The position numbers and the translations under genes are program-made. A model generated the notes under the pieces. It was not told the origin of the DNA and did no database searches. It saw only the letters and a list, made by a program, of their open reading frames with translations. A stretch of DNA of 64,000 bases from CAIQJJ01 sp049325275 (lineage in GTDB: Bacteria > Chloroflexota > Anaerolineae > Anaerolineales > UBA4823): NCBI GenBank assembly GCA_049325275.1, contig JBMOLU010000084.1:124001-188000 (forward strand), written 5' to 3'. This document shows positions 44,950 to 53,916 of this stretch, piece after piece. The number at the start of each line of letters is the position of its first letter. The first letter of the stretch is position 1.

Positions 44950-44990
44950 CTTGAGCAGGTAGGGCGCTTCCGCCTTCGGCGGGAAAAGGG
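44950..44990. repeat. Small hairpin CCGCCTTCGGCGG in the operon spacer
   Basis: CCGCC-TTC-GGCGG at about 44968-44980 is a tight UUC-loop hairpin. Similar 13-15-base hairpins with three-base loops occur at 13638-13652, 13721-13735, 46869-46883 and 47112-47124, always outside genes. Confidence 0.5.
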
Positions 44991-44999
44991 CAACGCGCC

Positions 45000-46112
45000 T
45001 CACCAATCCAGTTTTCCGGCGGTCAGATCGGCAGGCAGGGCCGCCGGCTGGGCGCAGGTGCTTTGCAGTGCGATGTGCCGGCCTTCTTGGGATGCATCGT
45101 GGACGGCGTGCATGATGTCCAACACGTGATAGCAAAGCTCACCGCTGGCACGCTGCGGCCGGCCGGTGCGCAGTGCACAGGCCATATCGGCCACGCCCAG
45201 CGAGCGTGAGTTTCTCTCGTAGCCGTGCGTCAAGGGGACATCCAGCCAGGTGTCCATGCCGGGACGGTGAATTTTGACCGGCCCACCGAAAGTGTTGGGG
45301 TCGGGCACGCGCAGCGAACCGGCCGTGCCGTAAATTTCGATACAGGGCAAGCCGTGCGACCACACGTCGAAGCTGGTGATGATCGTCCCAATGGCGCCGC
45401 TGTCGAAATCGAGCAGGCCGGCGACGTGCGTCGGCACATCGACCGCGATCACGGCGCCTTTGAGCGGCTGGCTGGTAATCGTGCGGGTCGGAAAGGTGAT
45501 GCGCGTCGACCCGCTCACGCGGCGCACCGGTCCCAACAGCGCGACGAGGGCCGTCAGGTAGTAAGGCCCCATATCGAACATCGGGCCACCGCCGGGCTTG
45601 TAGTAAAACTCCGGCGCCGGATGCCAGCTCTCGTGGCCGCGGCACATCATGAAGGCCGTTGCAGCCACCGGGGCGCCGATTTCGCCGTCGTCGATCAACT
45701 TGCGGCAGGTTTGCAGGCCGGCTCCGAGGAACGTATCCGGTGCGCCGCCAACCAGTACCCCCTTCTCTTTGGCCAGCGCCAGCATTTTCAGCCCATCCTG
45801 GCGCGTGATCGCCAGCGGCTTTTCGTTATAGACGGATTTTCCCGCCGCCAGGGCCTGCAAGGCCACGGCGGCGTGGGCGTTGGGGATGGTCAGGTTGACG
45901 ATGATTTCGATCGTCGGGTCGGCCAGCATTTCAGACACGCTGAGCACGCGCCGGATGCCGTATTTCTCGGCCTGCACCCTGGCGCGCTCGGGAAGCAGAT
46001 CGGCTATGGCGACGAGCTTCATGCTCTCGAAGGTCTGCCCCATTTCCAGGTAAATTCCCGAAATATTACCGGCGCCGACGATGCCAACATGGACGGGGGA
46101 ATGTGTGGACAT
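45000..46112 (-). CDS. Gfo/Idh/MocA family NAD(P)-dependent oxidoreductase
   Basis: A 370-residue dehydrogenase (MSTHSPVHVGIVGAGNISGIY). It has the Rossmann glycine motif GIVGAGNISG, the catalytic-lysine motif YNEKPLA, and GGGPMFDMGPYYLTAL, characteristic of the subgroup that includes ThuB-like and myo-inositol/3-keto-sugar dehydrogenases. GAGGAG precedes the ATG. It follows the ThuA-like gene by 64 bases; ThuA/ThuB-type pairs are known from trehalose and disaccharide 3-keto-oxidation in rhizobia, which suggests a related pathway here. Exact substrate unknown. Confidence 0.92.
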   Translation of the reverse strand: MSTHSPVHVGIVGAGNISGIYLEMGQTFESMKLVAIADLLPERARVQAEKYGIRRVLSVSEMLADPTIEIIVNLTIPNAHAAVALQALAAGKSVYNEKPLAITRQDGLKMLALAKEKGVLVGGAPDTFLGAGLQTCRKLIDDGEIGAPVAATAFMMCRGHESWHPAPEFYYKPGGGPMFDMGPYYLTALVALLGPVRRVSGSTRITFPTRTITSQPLKGAVIAVDVPTHVAGLLDFDSGAIGTIITSFDVWSHGLPCIEIYGTAGSLRVPDPNTFGGPVKIHRPGMDTWLDVPLTHGYERNSRSLGVADMACALRTGRPQRASGELCYHVLDIMHAVHDASQEGRHIALQSTCAQPAALPADLTAGKLDW

Positions 46113-46176
46113 GATCGCTCACTCCTCTTTGCAAAAAGCTGCAAAATCTCGAACCGGCCGCCCGTGGGCCAGGCGG

Positions 46177-46839
46177 TTACCGGCTGGCCCACAGCATGCC
46201 ACGCTCGACCAACGTGCGCGCTTCGGGGATATCGAAATCTTTGGCCACGTGGCCCAGGGAACAGTAGAACACCCGCCCTGCCCCCCACAGGCGCTTCCAA
46301 ACCACCGGCATGACCGTTCCGGCGATCCAGGGGGCGTGTGCGGCAGCCTGCCCGTCGCTCGCAAAGGTCGTCGTCGCCAGGACCTCATTGGACGGATCGA
46401 CGTGCATGTAATACTGTTCCGACTGCATGTGAAAGTCGGACAAACCCGCCGTGATCGGGTCCGTGTGGTTGGTGATGTTCACCTCGTAATCGATGACCCC
46501 GCCCGGGTGTGCCACCCACTGCCCGCCAACCATGAACTGGTATTCGGTATTGTTGCGAAACGCATCGCCCATGCCGCCATGCCAGCCAGCGATACCCACG
46601 CCGCCTTTGACGGCCGCCAGCAGGCCGGCCTCCTGCTCCGGTGAGATCGTCCCCATCGTCCACACCGGAACGAGCAGATGCAACGTTTGCATCTTGGCGC
46701 TATCGAGGTAGACATCGAGTGTATCCACAATCTCGACCGCATATCCCTGCCGGCGCAAGTACGGGGCGAAGATGTCCACACACTGTTTCGGTTCGTGACC
46801 ATCCCAGCCGCCCCAGACCATGAGGGCTTTTTTGTTCAT
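46177..46839 (-). CDS. ThuA-like domain protein
   Basis: A 220-residue protein with start ATG 46839 (MNKKALMVWGGWDGHEP) and AGGAG nine bases upstream. It has the glutamine-amidotransferase-like ThuA fold: VWGGWDGHEP, the elbow GGVGIAGWHGGMGDAF, MVGGQWVAHPGG and a closing RVFYCSLGH. No catalytic Cys is visible, as usual for ThuA. First gene of the sugar-oxidation operon. ThuA proteins are implicated in use of trehalose and related disaccharides through 3-keto intermediates. Confidence 0.88.
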   Translation of the reverse strand: MNKKALMVWGGWDGHEPKQCVDIFAPYLRRQGYAVEIVDTLDVYLDSAKMQTLHLLVPVWTMGTISPEQEAGLLAAVKGGVGIAGWHGGMGDAFRNNTEYQFMVGGQWVAHPGGVIDYEVNITNHTDPITAGLSDFHMQSEQYYMHVDPSNEVLATTTFASDGQAAAHAPWIAGTVMPVVWKRLWGAGRVFYCSLGHVAKDFDIPEARTLVERGMLWASR

Positions 46840-47227
46840 TTCACTTTTCTCCTGAATTGAAAAAGGGACTCCGTTTTCAACGGAAAAGACAAGCAGGTTC
46901 GGCGTACGCATGGGTACAAAACAACTGGGCGCACGCAAAACCTGAAACATTGCTCAGCGCAAGTGTGCAGCATCACCACCAAGGCCCCGCGGATGCTGCC
47001 GTAACCGGCTAACATCGCACCCTGGACACAGTCAAAGCCATCCTCATGAAACATCCCGGCGGCATCCAACCGCGAAGAAAACCGGCACAAAATACAAAAA
47101 GGCGCCCGGATCACGACCTGAAAGGTTTTCCGCCAAAGGCGGCAGGCCAAGTTTATCGGTTCGATATGAGTGCGATTCTACGTGAATTGCAGGAAAAGTG
47201 CGAGCGTGACATCTATCACGATCGCGG
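46840..47227. other. 388-base intergenic region with small hairpins
   Basis: No credible gene, tRNA or long ORF is seen. It contains TCCGTT-TTC-AACGGA (46869-46883), the same hairpin core as at 13638-13652, and CCGCC-AAA-GGCGG (47112-47124). The promoter of the ThuA-led operon should lie here, but no clear -10/-35 pair stands out. Confidence 0.5.
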
Positions 47228-47971
47228 TCACATCTGCGGAAGACGAACGTCATTGACGCGGCCATCACCCAGCTCGTACACCACGTGGGCATACGCTTCG
47301 ATCATGGGATCGTGGGTTGCCAGGATGACGGTCACGCCTTCTTTTTCGACGATGTAACGGAAAAGCGCCAGAATCTGGCGGCCATTGGCGCTGTCCAATT
47401 CACCGGTCGGTTCGTCAGCCAGGATCAGGGTGGGATGCGTCGAAAGGGCGCGTGCGATGGCAACGCGCTGCTGTTGGCCGCCCGACATCTCCCAGGGTCG
47501 GTGATGCGCCCAGGCTCCCAGGCCAACGATTTCCAGGCAACGCATGGCACGTTCGCGGCGGCCCCGCCACACCCCCGCAATGCGCAGCATCAACTCGACG
47601 TTTTCCACCGCCGAAAAGGCCGGCATGATGGCAAACGACTGGAAGACAAAGCCGATTTTGTGCCGTCGCAGATCGGTGAGCTGCTGATTGGAAAGTTTGG
47701 AGATCGGCCGGCCGTACAGGTAGACATCGCCATGCGTCGGCTGGTCGAGGCCGCCGAGCATATTCAGCAGCGTGGTCTTACCCGAGCCAGAACGTCCCTT
47801 CAAGGCCACCAGGGTGCCTTTCTTCACGTCAAAAGAAACATCGTCCAGGCCTTTCACTTCTAACTCGCCGACGTGGTAAACGCGCGAAACATGATCGACG
47901 CGCACCACGGTCTCTGCTTCGACGGGTTGGACCGTGTGCTGTTCTTGGGTAGCTTCTTCGTTCTTTGCCAT
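47228..47971 (-). CDS. MacB/LolD-type ABC transporter ATPase
   Basis: A 247-residue ATPase. Walker A GRSGSGKTT, signature MSGGQQQRVAIARAL and Walker B LILADEPTGELDS are the hallmarks of the LolD/MacB/FtsE-like (Type VII ABC) group. A charged N-terminal extension (MAKNEEATQEQ) precedes the domain. Its ATG overlaps the TAA of the preceding ATPase (TAATG) with GGAGG upstream. Last gene of the export operon. The presence of two different ATPases for one permease suggests a heterodimer. Confidence 0.93.
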   Translation of the reverse strand: MAKNEEATQEQHTVQPVEAETVVRVDHVSRVYHVGELEVKGLDDVSFDVKKGTLVALKGRSGSGKTTLLNMLGGLDQPTHGDVYLYGRPISKLSNQQLTDLRRHKIGFVFQSFAIMPAFSAVENVELMLRIAGVWRGRRERAMRCLEIVGLGAWAHHRPWEMSGGQQQRVAIARALSTHPTLILADEPTGELDSANGRQILALFRYIVEKEGVTVILATHDPMIEAYAHVVYELGDGRVNDVRLPQM

Positions 47972-49041
47972 TAATTCCTCCGGCGCAGCCGCAAACGGCC
48001 GAGCAAACCGCCGGGCTTGCGCGGCGCAGGCGGTTGTTGATCGGTAAAGAGCAGATCCAACTGATCTTCGAGGGTCAGACGCTTCACTTCCCCCTCGGCA
48101 TGCCCCTCAGCAGGACGGATGATGACGGCGCCATCGCTGAGTTCGAGTTGTGCGCGCTTGCCGATGCCCAGATCTTCAAGCCACTCACGCGGCACCTGCA
48201 AACGCCCCGCCGAATCGAGCACGACGTATTCCTGGTAAGTGATGTGTTCCAGGTTGGCGATCGCTTCTTCTTCAGCAACCTGTTCGCCGACCATTTCATC
48301 TTCCAACTGGCCGACCTGGCGAATGGTCTCCGTGCTGGTTTTGCCGTCGCGGATTGCCACCACACGATCCACCTGCCCGGCAATGCGCGGGTCGTGGGTG
48401 ACGATGATGATCGTCAGGCCGTACTGCTCGCGCAGCTTGCGGAAGGTATCCATGATCGTTTGCGCCGTGGCCGTATCGACTTCCCCGGTCGGCTCGTCGC
48501 CGAGCAAGATCGTCGGCCGGTTGGCCAGCGCCACCGCAATAGCGATGCGCTGCTGTTGGCCACCGGAAAGCTGGGTCAGGCGATGGTGGCGGCGATCGTA
48601 GAGGCCAATGGCTTCGAGCAGTTCTTCGGACCAGCCGTGCTTTTCGGCCGTCGTCCACTTGCCGGCCATCGTCATCGGCAGCTCGATATTTTCCTGGGCG
48701 GTCAGGTAAGGGATCAGGTTACGCCCAGTCTGCTGCCAGACGAAACCGATCTTGTCACGTTGATAGGTGGTCAGGCTGGCTTCGGTCAGCTTGAGCAGGT
48801 CCATCCCGTCCACCGTCACGCGGCCAGCGGAAGGGCGATCCAGTCCACCGAGGATGTTCAGCAACGTGGATTTCCCCGAACCAGACGAGCCGACGATACC
48901 CAGCATTTCACCGTAGTTGATGGTTAAATCCAGCCCTTGCAGTGCGACGACTTCCAACTCGGCCACTTTATAAATCTTGACCAGGTTTTCGCACACCACG
49001 ACGGCTTTTTGTTCTTCTCGGATGTTCGCGTTTAACGTCAT
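47971..49041 (-). CDS. MacB/LolD-type ABC ATPase fused to an AbrB/SpoVT-like domain
   Basis: A 356-residue protein. Residues 1-240 are a complete LolD-like ATPase with Walker A GSSGSGKST, signature LSGGQQQRIAIAVAL and Walker B ILLGDEPTGEVD. After an acidic linker (VGEQVAEEEA), residues about 268-315 (YVVLDSAGRLQVPREWLEDLGI, then ELSDGAVIIRPAE) match the swapped-hairpin AbrB/SpoVT/MazE pattern. A Pro/Arg-rich basic tail closes it. Such a fold normally binds DNA or mediates dimerisation, so it may dimerise the ATPase or link transport to regulation (inference). The start lies 12 bases after the permease stop. Confidence 0.85.
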   Translation of the reverse strand: MTLNANIREEQKAVVVCENLVKIYKVAELEVVALQGLDLTINYGEMLGIVGSSGSGKSTLLNILGGLDRPSAGRVTVDGMDLLKLTEASLTTYQRDKIGFVWQQTGRNLIPYLTAQENIELPMTMAGKWTTAEKHGWSEELLEAIGLYDRRHHRLTQLSGGQQQRIAIAVALANRPTILLGDEPTGEVDTATAQTIMDTFRKLREQYGLTIIIVTHDPRIAGQVDRVVAIRDGKTSTETIRQVGQLEDEMVGEQVAEEEAIANLEHITYQEYVVLDSAGRLQVPREWLEDLGIGKRAQLELSDGAVIIRPAEGHAEGEVKRLTLEDQLDLLFTDQQPPAPRKPGGLLGRLRLRRRN

Positions 49042-49053
49042 GCCGCTCGCTCC

Positions 49054-51912
49054 TTACAGCGTCTCGCCCAGTTTGACCGCCTGGAAAACCTTCAGGCGCA
49101 TCAGGTAGGCGATGGTCCCCAGGATGGTCAAACAGAGAATGGCCCCAAAAGCCAGGCTTAGCCCGGCGGCCTCGAGCCAACCGATCTCGACCCAAAAAGG
49201 CGGCACCGGCGCGCCCGGCGCAGCGCCCACCTGCAGGAAAGGCACGTAGAGATAGCTGGTGCCCAGCCCAACCACCGCCCCGAAGAGAATGGCCAGTCCC
49301 ATCAGAAGCAACTGCTCGAGGGCCAGGTAACCGACCAGTTGGCGCACCGAAAGCCCGAGCGCCTGCAAGATGCCCAGTTGAATGAAACGGCGGCGTAGTG
49401 AAGCATAGGAATAGAGCACGAAACCGATGCCCGGCATGATCCCGGTAATCAGAAAGCCGATCGTCAAGACGCCGAACAGGCCCAGGCGCTCTGGTTCGTC
49501 CTGCCCATTGCGGATAGCGTCGATGGCGTTGCCCTGTTCCTCCACGGCCGCGTTCGAGCCGATCAACTGAACGATCTGGTGCTTGACCACGGTCACGTCG
49601 GCGCCCTCTTTCAGGTCCAGCCACACGCTGTAGTCGGCAATGGCGTCGGGGTTGTCGAACAGGAAATCCAGGTTCAAGATCAAGGTGGGCGTGTTGCTGG
49701 GATAGATGGAAGGGAAGTAATTGTAAAAACCGACCACGACCGCGTCCCGCTCGTAGTTGACATCGCCGATGTATGCGTTCAAGGCAATTTGGTCGCCGAT
49801 CTTCAGGCCCATGTCTTCGGCCGTCTTGCGCGGCACCAGCACGCCCTCATACTGCGCCCCGAGGGCGTTCATCAGTTCGCCAAACGAAATGGCGGCAAAG
49901 TCATCGCGGAAGAAGGCCGTCTGCTGAAACTCCAGGCGGTCGATGCCCATCAGGATGGCCTTGACCTCGCCAGTGCCGAACGAGAAGTTGCCCGGATAGG
50001 TACCGACGCGGGCCGCGTTTTCAACCGTCGGCAGCTTCGTATGCGCGTCGACGGCGGTATACCCGGAGTTGAAAACATCCAGTTCGGCCACACCGGTGAC
50101 GGTGGTCACCTCGCCAAAGCCCATCGACATGCCGGTGACGGCATACTCCTTGACCACCAGGTCCGTTCCGGCGCGGTAGTACTCCGAATCATGCAACCAC
50201 TGATCGAGAGTCTTGGCAGTCGAGGCCGAAAAGATCGCCAGGCTTAGCGAGATCATAATCAGCAACAAGGCGTTGGAATAATCCTGCGGGCGGCGGGCGA
50301 TCTGCTGCAGCGAAAGGTAAGCCCAGGCTCCCGGCAGGCGCTCGACGATGGCGGCCAGCAGGCGCACCAGCAGCGGCACGAAGCGCAGCATCACCATACA
50401 GGCGGCGATGGCAAAGAGCGCCGGGGCAACAAACAACAAGGGGTCGCGAAACTGCTCGCCGCCGGCTTCAGCGCCGGGCTGCATCCCGCCGCTCGACCAG
50501 CCGCGCATCACCGAAAAGGCATACAGGCTCAGCGTCAGGAGCAGGAAATCGAGAAACAGGCGTTCCCAGATCGGTTTCTTGACGGCGCGTGACTGCTCCT
50601 GTTTCATGCGTACGATGGTCACCTTGGCGATTTCGAAAGCCGGTATAAAACGCGCTGCCAGAATCAATACGATTGTAGCCACCAGCCACCAGGGGTTAAG
50701 GCCGTCAAAGGAGAGCGGCAAAGGCGGCCGTTCGGTAAACTTCAGGAAAGACAGCGTTTGCCCCATCATCCGGGCCGCCAGCCAGCCTAAGCCAAAGGCC
50801 AGCGGCAGTGAGATGGTAACCAGCACGCACGATTCGAGCACGTTCATGACCATCACCTGCGTGCGGCTCGTGCCGCGGCCTCGGATGGTGGCTGTTTCCT
50901 GTTCGTACTGCTGCACGGCAATGCGCGAGGCCAACGTGATGAACAGCAGCGCCAGGACGATCATCGGAGCGCCAACGGCAAAGAGCAGGGTGGTCAGGGC
51001 TTCGGCGCGCTTTTCGTAGTTTTGCAGGACTTCGAGGGGCGTGTAATCGTTGCGGATTCCCGGCAAAATCCCCGCCAACTTGGCATCGAGGCGCATCAGG
51101 CCGCGCACGTACTGCGGCGCCCGCTGGTAGTGCAACTGCGTCTCATCGACGATGACATACCATGAGGCATAGAACACGGGTTTGCGAATAGCCGCAGCCA
51201 GGCGGGCACGGTAGGTATCTTCAGGGAGCCAAATCTTATCTTTGTAAGCGCCCACCGGTTCGCTGAACCAGATCTGGTCGAGGGGGTTGAGCGGCTTCCA
51301 CGTGCCGGTGACGACAATTTCAATTGTATCGATCAGGAAGCGATCGCCGATGTTGATGAACATCCTGTCGGCCATCGTATCGGGGATCAGGACCTGCACA
51401 GGCTCGTTGGGATCGGTCACAGCTGCCGGCCATTCGCCTTCGACGATCGCCACCTTTGCCTGAAAATTATCCAGTTGAAAGAGGGTAACGTTCTCCAAGG
51501 GTGTATCCGGGTTGTCGTAGCCCTGGTTGGTAATCGGTTTCAACCCCAGGGAACCGGTTTGTACCTCGACCACCACCCGCTCGACCGGCACGCCGAGCAA
51601 GGCGAACGTCTCCGCAGCGATATAGTCGGCCAACTCCTGCGTTTGATCGATGTTCAAAATGGAAGCAGCCGTCGTGTTCAGGTGGTACAGATGAAAGGAA
51701 AAAAGACGCCGGTTTGCCGAAGCAGATTTGCTGGCCAATTCTTCTTCCAACACCTGCCCGGAAACCGCATAAGAAAAAATCGGCACGCACACCACCAAAG
51801 CCAGCACGGCCACCACACCGAGCATGGTGCTGAACGCCAGGCCCAGATTGTGCCAGAGACGCCTGAAGACAATCCCCAGCACCGCAAAAAAATTCGTCAC
51901 AAAAACGACCAT
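49054..51912 (-). CDS. Large FtsX/MacB-type ABC transporter permease
   Basis: A 952-residue permease. Start ATG 51912 has GGAG seven bases before it; a TTG five codons upstream lacks a site. It has two FtsX-like halves. The first has an N-terminal helix (about 15-40), a large extracytoplasmic domain of about 250 residues, and a three-helix block (about 310-430). The second has a helix at about 545, a further extracytoplasmic domain of about 250 residues, and a final three-helix block ending IAYLMRLKVFQAVKLGETL. Such duplicated permeases work as mechanotransmission ABC systems moving lipoproteins, lipids or peptides. Confidence 0.9.
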   Translation of the reverse strand: MVVFVTNFFAVLGIVFRRLWHNLGLAFSTMLGVVAVLALVVCVPIFSYAVSGQVLEEELASKSASANRRLFSFHLYHLNTTAASILNIDQTQELADYIAAETFALLGVPVERVVVEVQTGSLGLKPITNQGYDNPDTPLENVTLFQLDNFQAKVAIVEGEWPAAVTDPNEPVQVLIPDTMADRMFINIGDRFLIDTIEIVVTGTWKPLNPLDQIWFSEPVGAYKDKIWLPEDTYRARLAAAIRKPVFYASWYVIVDETQLHYQRAPQYVRGLMRLDAKLAGILPGIRNDYTPLEVLQNYEKRAEALTTLLFAVGAPMIVLALLFITLASRIAVQQYEQETATIRGRGTSRTQVMVMNVLESCVLVTISLPLAFGLGWLAARMMGQTLSFLKFTERPPLPLSFDGLNPWWLVATIVLILAARFIPAFEIAKVTIVRMKQEQSRAVKKPIWERLFLDFLLLTLSLYAFSVMRGWSSGGMQPGAEAGGEQFRDPLLFVAPALFAIAACMVMLRFVPLLVRLLAAIVERLPGAWAYLSLQQIARRPQDYSNALLLIMISLSLAIFSASTAKTLDQWLHDSEYYRAGTDLVVKEYAVTGMSMGFGEVTTVTGVAELDVFNSGYTAVDAHTKLPTVENAARVGTYPGNFSFGTGEVKAILMGIDRLEFQQTAFFRDDFAAISFGELMNALGAQYEGVLVPRKTAEDMGLKIGDQIALNAYIGDVNYERDAVVVGFYNYFPSIYPSNTPTLILNLDFLFDNPDAIADYSVWLDLKEGADVTVVKHQIVQLIGSNAAVEEQGNAIDAIRNGQDEPERLGLFGVLTIGFLITGIMPGIGFVLYSYASLRRRFIQLGILQALGLSVRQLVGYLALEQLLLMGLAILFGAVVGLGTSYLYVPFLQVGAAPGAPVPPFWVEIGWLEAAGLSLAFGAILCLTILGTIAYLMRLKVFQAVKLGETL

Positions 51913-52029
51913 TTGAATACTCCACAATCGCCGCGAACGGCCCAGAGAAAACCGCCAAATGTCACTTGCCGGGCAGGCCTCTGTGCAACGGAACGAGAAA
52001 CTACCCGGCCTGCGTTTTCAGACAGCCTT

Positions 52030-53229
52030 CTACGGCCCCAGAACCTGATCACCCGCCTTCAGGTCTGCAATCACCTGCCAGCGATCGGGCGTCTGCAAGC
52101 CCAGTTCATAGATCTCGACGCGGCGGCGTTGATCGCCATCGATGACGATCACGAAGTTCAACCCGCGGTAATTACGGATGGCCGCCGGCGGGATCAGCAG
52201 GGCGTCTTCTTCACGGCCCAAAATCACCTTCAAAGTCACCGGACGGCTCAAATTCTCTTCATCGGCTTGCAGTTCTTCGGGCAGTTCGAAATACAGAAAA
52301 TCAGGCGCCGAGCTAGTTTGCGTTTCTTCCACGGCATCGCTGATTGGGACGAAGTTCGGCAAGAAGTGAACGGGGTAACCGACTTCATCATCCGAAGAAA
52401 ACTTCAGCGTAACCTCGCTGTCTTTCCCAAGCACGTTGCGCAGATCGAAATCCATGGGCGAACGGACCACCTTCACGGTCGGGTCGCCGATGACGATGGC
52501 TTCCTGGAAGGCGTCGATCGAATTGCCCTCACGTACGCGGCTTTTCAGAATGACGCCGGCATAGGGGGCAAAAATCTGCCGTTCGGTCAGGTAACCTTCC
52601 AACCGCTGCACCGAGAGCGTGGCGCGATCCACAGTTTGCGACTCGTAGCTCGCCTCGGCGTTGTCGCGGGCCTCTTGCAAAGCGATTTTTGCCAGTTCCA
52701 GGTTACTCTGGTTGATCGTCAGTTCTATCTCGGCGCGTTCCTTGGCTGCGGTGGAATAAGCGTTCTCCATATCCAGTTCAGAAAGCGCCACGCGGGCTTC
52801 GGCGATGGTCACGTTGAGTTGAGCACGATCGACCGCGTATTTGCGCGCCAGTTCCGCCTTGGCCAGGTTAGCCTGGGCCACGGCGAGGTCGATATTGGCC
52901 TGTTCAAGCTGGTTGAACAGATCGTCCACCTGCATTTCCGCCAGCAGTTGCCCTTCCTCGACACGTTCGCCCTCCTTCACAAGCACCCGGGTGACAAAGC
53001 CGGAGGTGCGAAAAAACAAGGCATCCTGCCGGGATGGGACAACCTGCCCGGAGAGCGTCGTATCGGCAACGATAGGCCCCTGTTCGACAGTGTAGATGGT
53101 TGGCTCGTATTGCTGAATGGCGGGCAGCGGCGTAGGCGTTGCCTTTGCGCCGGCCCCGGCGCCGCAGGCGCTCAGGAACACCATCCAACAGACAACCAGA
53201 TAGAAAACGCGATACTTTTTCGCAAACAT
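52030..53229 (-). CDS. HlyD/MacA-type adaptor lipoprotein
   Basis: A 399-residue membrane-fusion-type protein with start ATG 53229 (MFAKKYRVF) and GGAGG seven bases upstream. The signal peptide ends in the lipobox LSAC (Cys about residue 21), followed by a Thr/Pro linker. Lipoyl-like half VLVKEGERVEEGQLLAEM, a long coiled-coil hairpin (about 110-210) and the second lipoyl half IFAPYAGVILKS follow, then beta-barrel strands. It forms the extracytoplasmic adaptor for the FtsX permease and ATPases. Lipid anchoring fits a cell without a standard outer-membrane TolC partner. Confidence 0.92.
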   Translation of the reverse strand: MFAKKYRVFYLVVCWMVFLSACGAGAGAKATPTPLPAIQQYEPTIYTVEQGPIVADTTLSGQVVPSRQDALFFRTSGFVTRVLVKEGERVEEGQLLAEMQVDDLFNQLEQANIDLAVAQANLAKAELARKYAVDRAQLNVTIAEARVALSELDMENAYSTAAKERAEIELTINQSNLELAKIALQEARDNAEASYESQTVDRATLSVQRLEGYLTERQIFAPYAGVILKSRVREGNSIDAFQEAIVIGDPTVKVVRSPMDFDLRNVLGKDSEVTLKFSSDDEVGYPVHFLPNFVPISDAVEETQTSSAPDFLYFELPEELQADEENLSRPVTLKVILGREEDALLIPPAAIRNYRGLNFVIVIDGDQRRRVEIYELGLQTPDRWQVIADLKAGDQVLGP

Positions 53230-53246
53230 TCTTTCGCCTCCAAAGG

Positions 53247-53678
53247 TCATAAATGATCGCCGATCAACTGCACCAAAGCGCTCAACCCGATACAAAGCAT
53301 TCCACTCACCCACATCAGAATGCAAAAGTCGTAGCGGGCATCGACGCTCTGGCGGCTTTTGACAAAATTATCCATCAGGAGCCTGGCCTGTTCGGGCTTG
53401 AACACCCGCCCGGGATTCGTGCTGGCGCCGGCGGTTATCACTGCCAGGATACCAAACACGCCCAGCGAAATCGGGATCAACGACAACCAGAACAGGCGAT
53501 CGCTCAATGCAACCCAACTCAAACCGCCGGTAAAAAGAAAAGAAAGCAGGCTCACCGCAAGCAGGAGCAGTTCGAAGCGCAGCACCCAGACCGCCATCGT
53601 GCGCAGGTATCGCACAGACGAACGGCTTCCATCCAGCGGAGCGTTTTCTGCCGGCCCGATTTTTCCATCTTTTTTCAT
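53247..53678 (-). CDS. Small three-helix membrane protein
   Basis: A 143-residue protein with start ATG 53678 (MKKDGKIGPAE); a GTG 15 codons upstream is possible but has no ribosome site. Three membrane helices: about 28-56 (WVLRFELLLLAVSLLSFLF), 61-88 (LFWLSLIPISLGVFGILAV) and 118-140. The cytoplasmic loop has NPGRVFKPEQARLLMDNF. It lies 17 bases before the adaptor gene and is the first gene of this export operon. No recognised family; perhaps an accessory subunit. Confidence 0.75.
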   Translation of the reverse strand: MKKDGKIGPAENAPLDGSRSSVRYLRTMAVWVLRFELLLLAVSLLSFLFTGGLSWVALSDRLFWLSLIPISLGVFGILAVITAGASTNPGRVFKPEQARLLMDNFVKSRQSVDARYDFCILMWVSGMLCIGLSALVQLIGDHL

Positions 53679-53827
53679 CGCGCACGTCCCTAAGCCAGAC
53701 AAGCTGGAAAAGCGTTTAGCCACGACGGAAAACCCTTAAGCACCTGCCTTTACGTTGTATTCCGTCATTGCCGTTGTGGTGAATTCTCTGCGACCAGAAA
53801 GCACAGGTTTCACTTGTAAGATACGAA

Positions 53828-53916
53828 CCCGCATCAAGCGGCACGGTCCTAACCCTGCTCTTGATGGCGCACTTGTGCGCTGTGCTTTTTCTGCACAGCG
53901 CGTGCACGGTAAGCCC
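53828..53916 (-). repeat. Dispersed palindromic repeat, copy D
   Basis: On the minus strand this reads the same core as copy B at 16403-16480: TGTGCAGAAAAAGCAC, GCGCACAAGTGCGC, TCAAGAGC, GGGTTAGG, CCGTGCCGCTTGATGCGGG, with about seven differences in 77 bases. It starts right at the stop of the radical SAM gene, so as with copies B and C it sits immediately 3' of a gene with GTTAGG distal. GCGCTGTGC/GCACAGCGC makes a 9-bp stem here. Confidence 0.75.

Noticed and set aside
46951..47227. Possible small gene or tRNA before the export operon
   Set aside because: Frames in both directions lack ribosome sites and family motifs, and no cloverleaf could be drawn.
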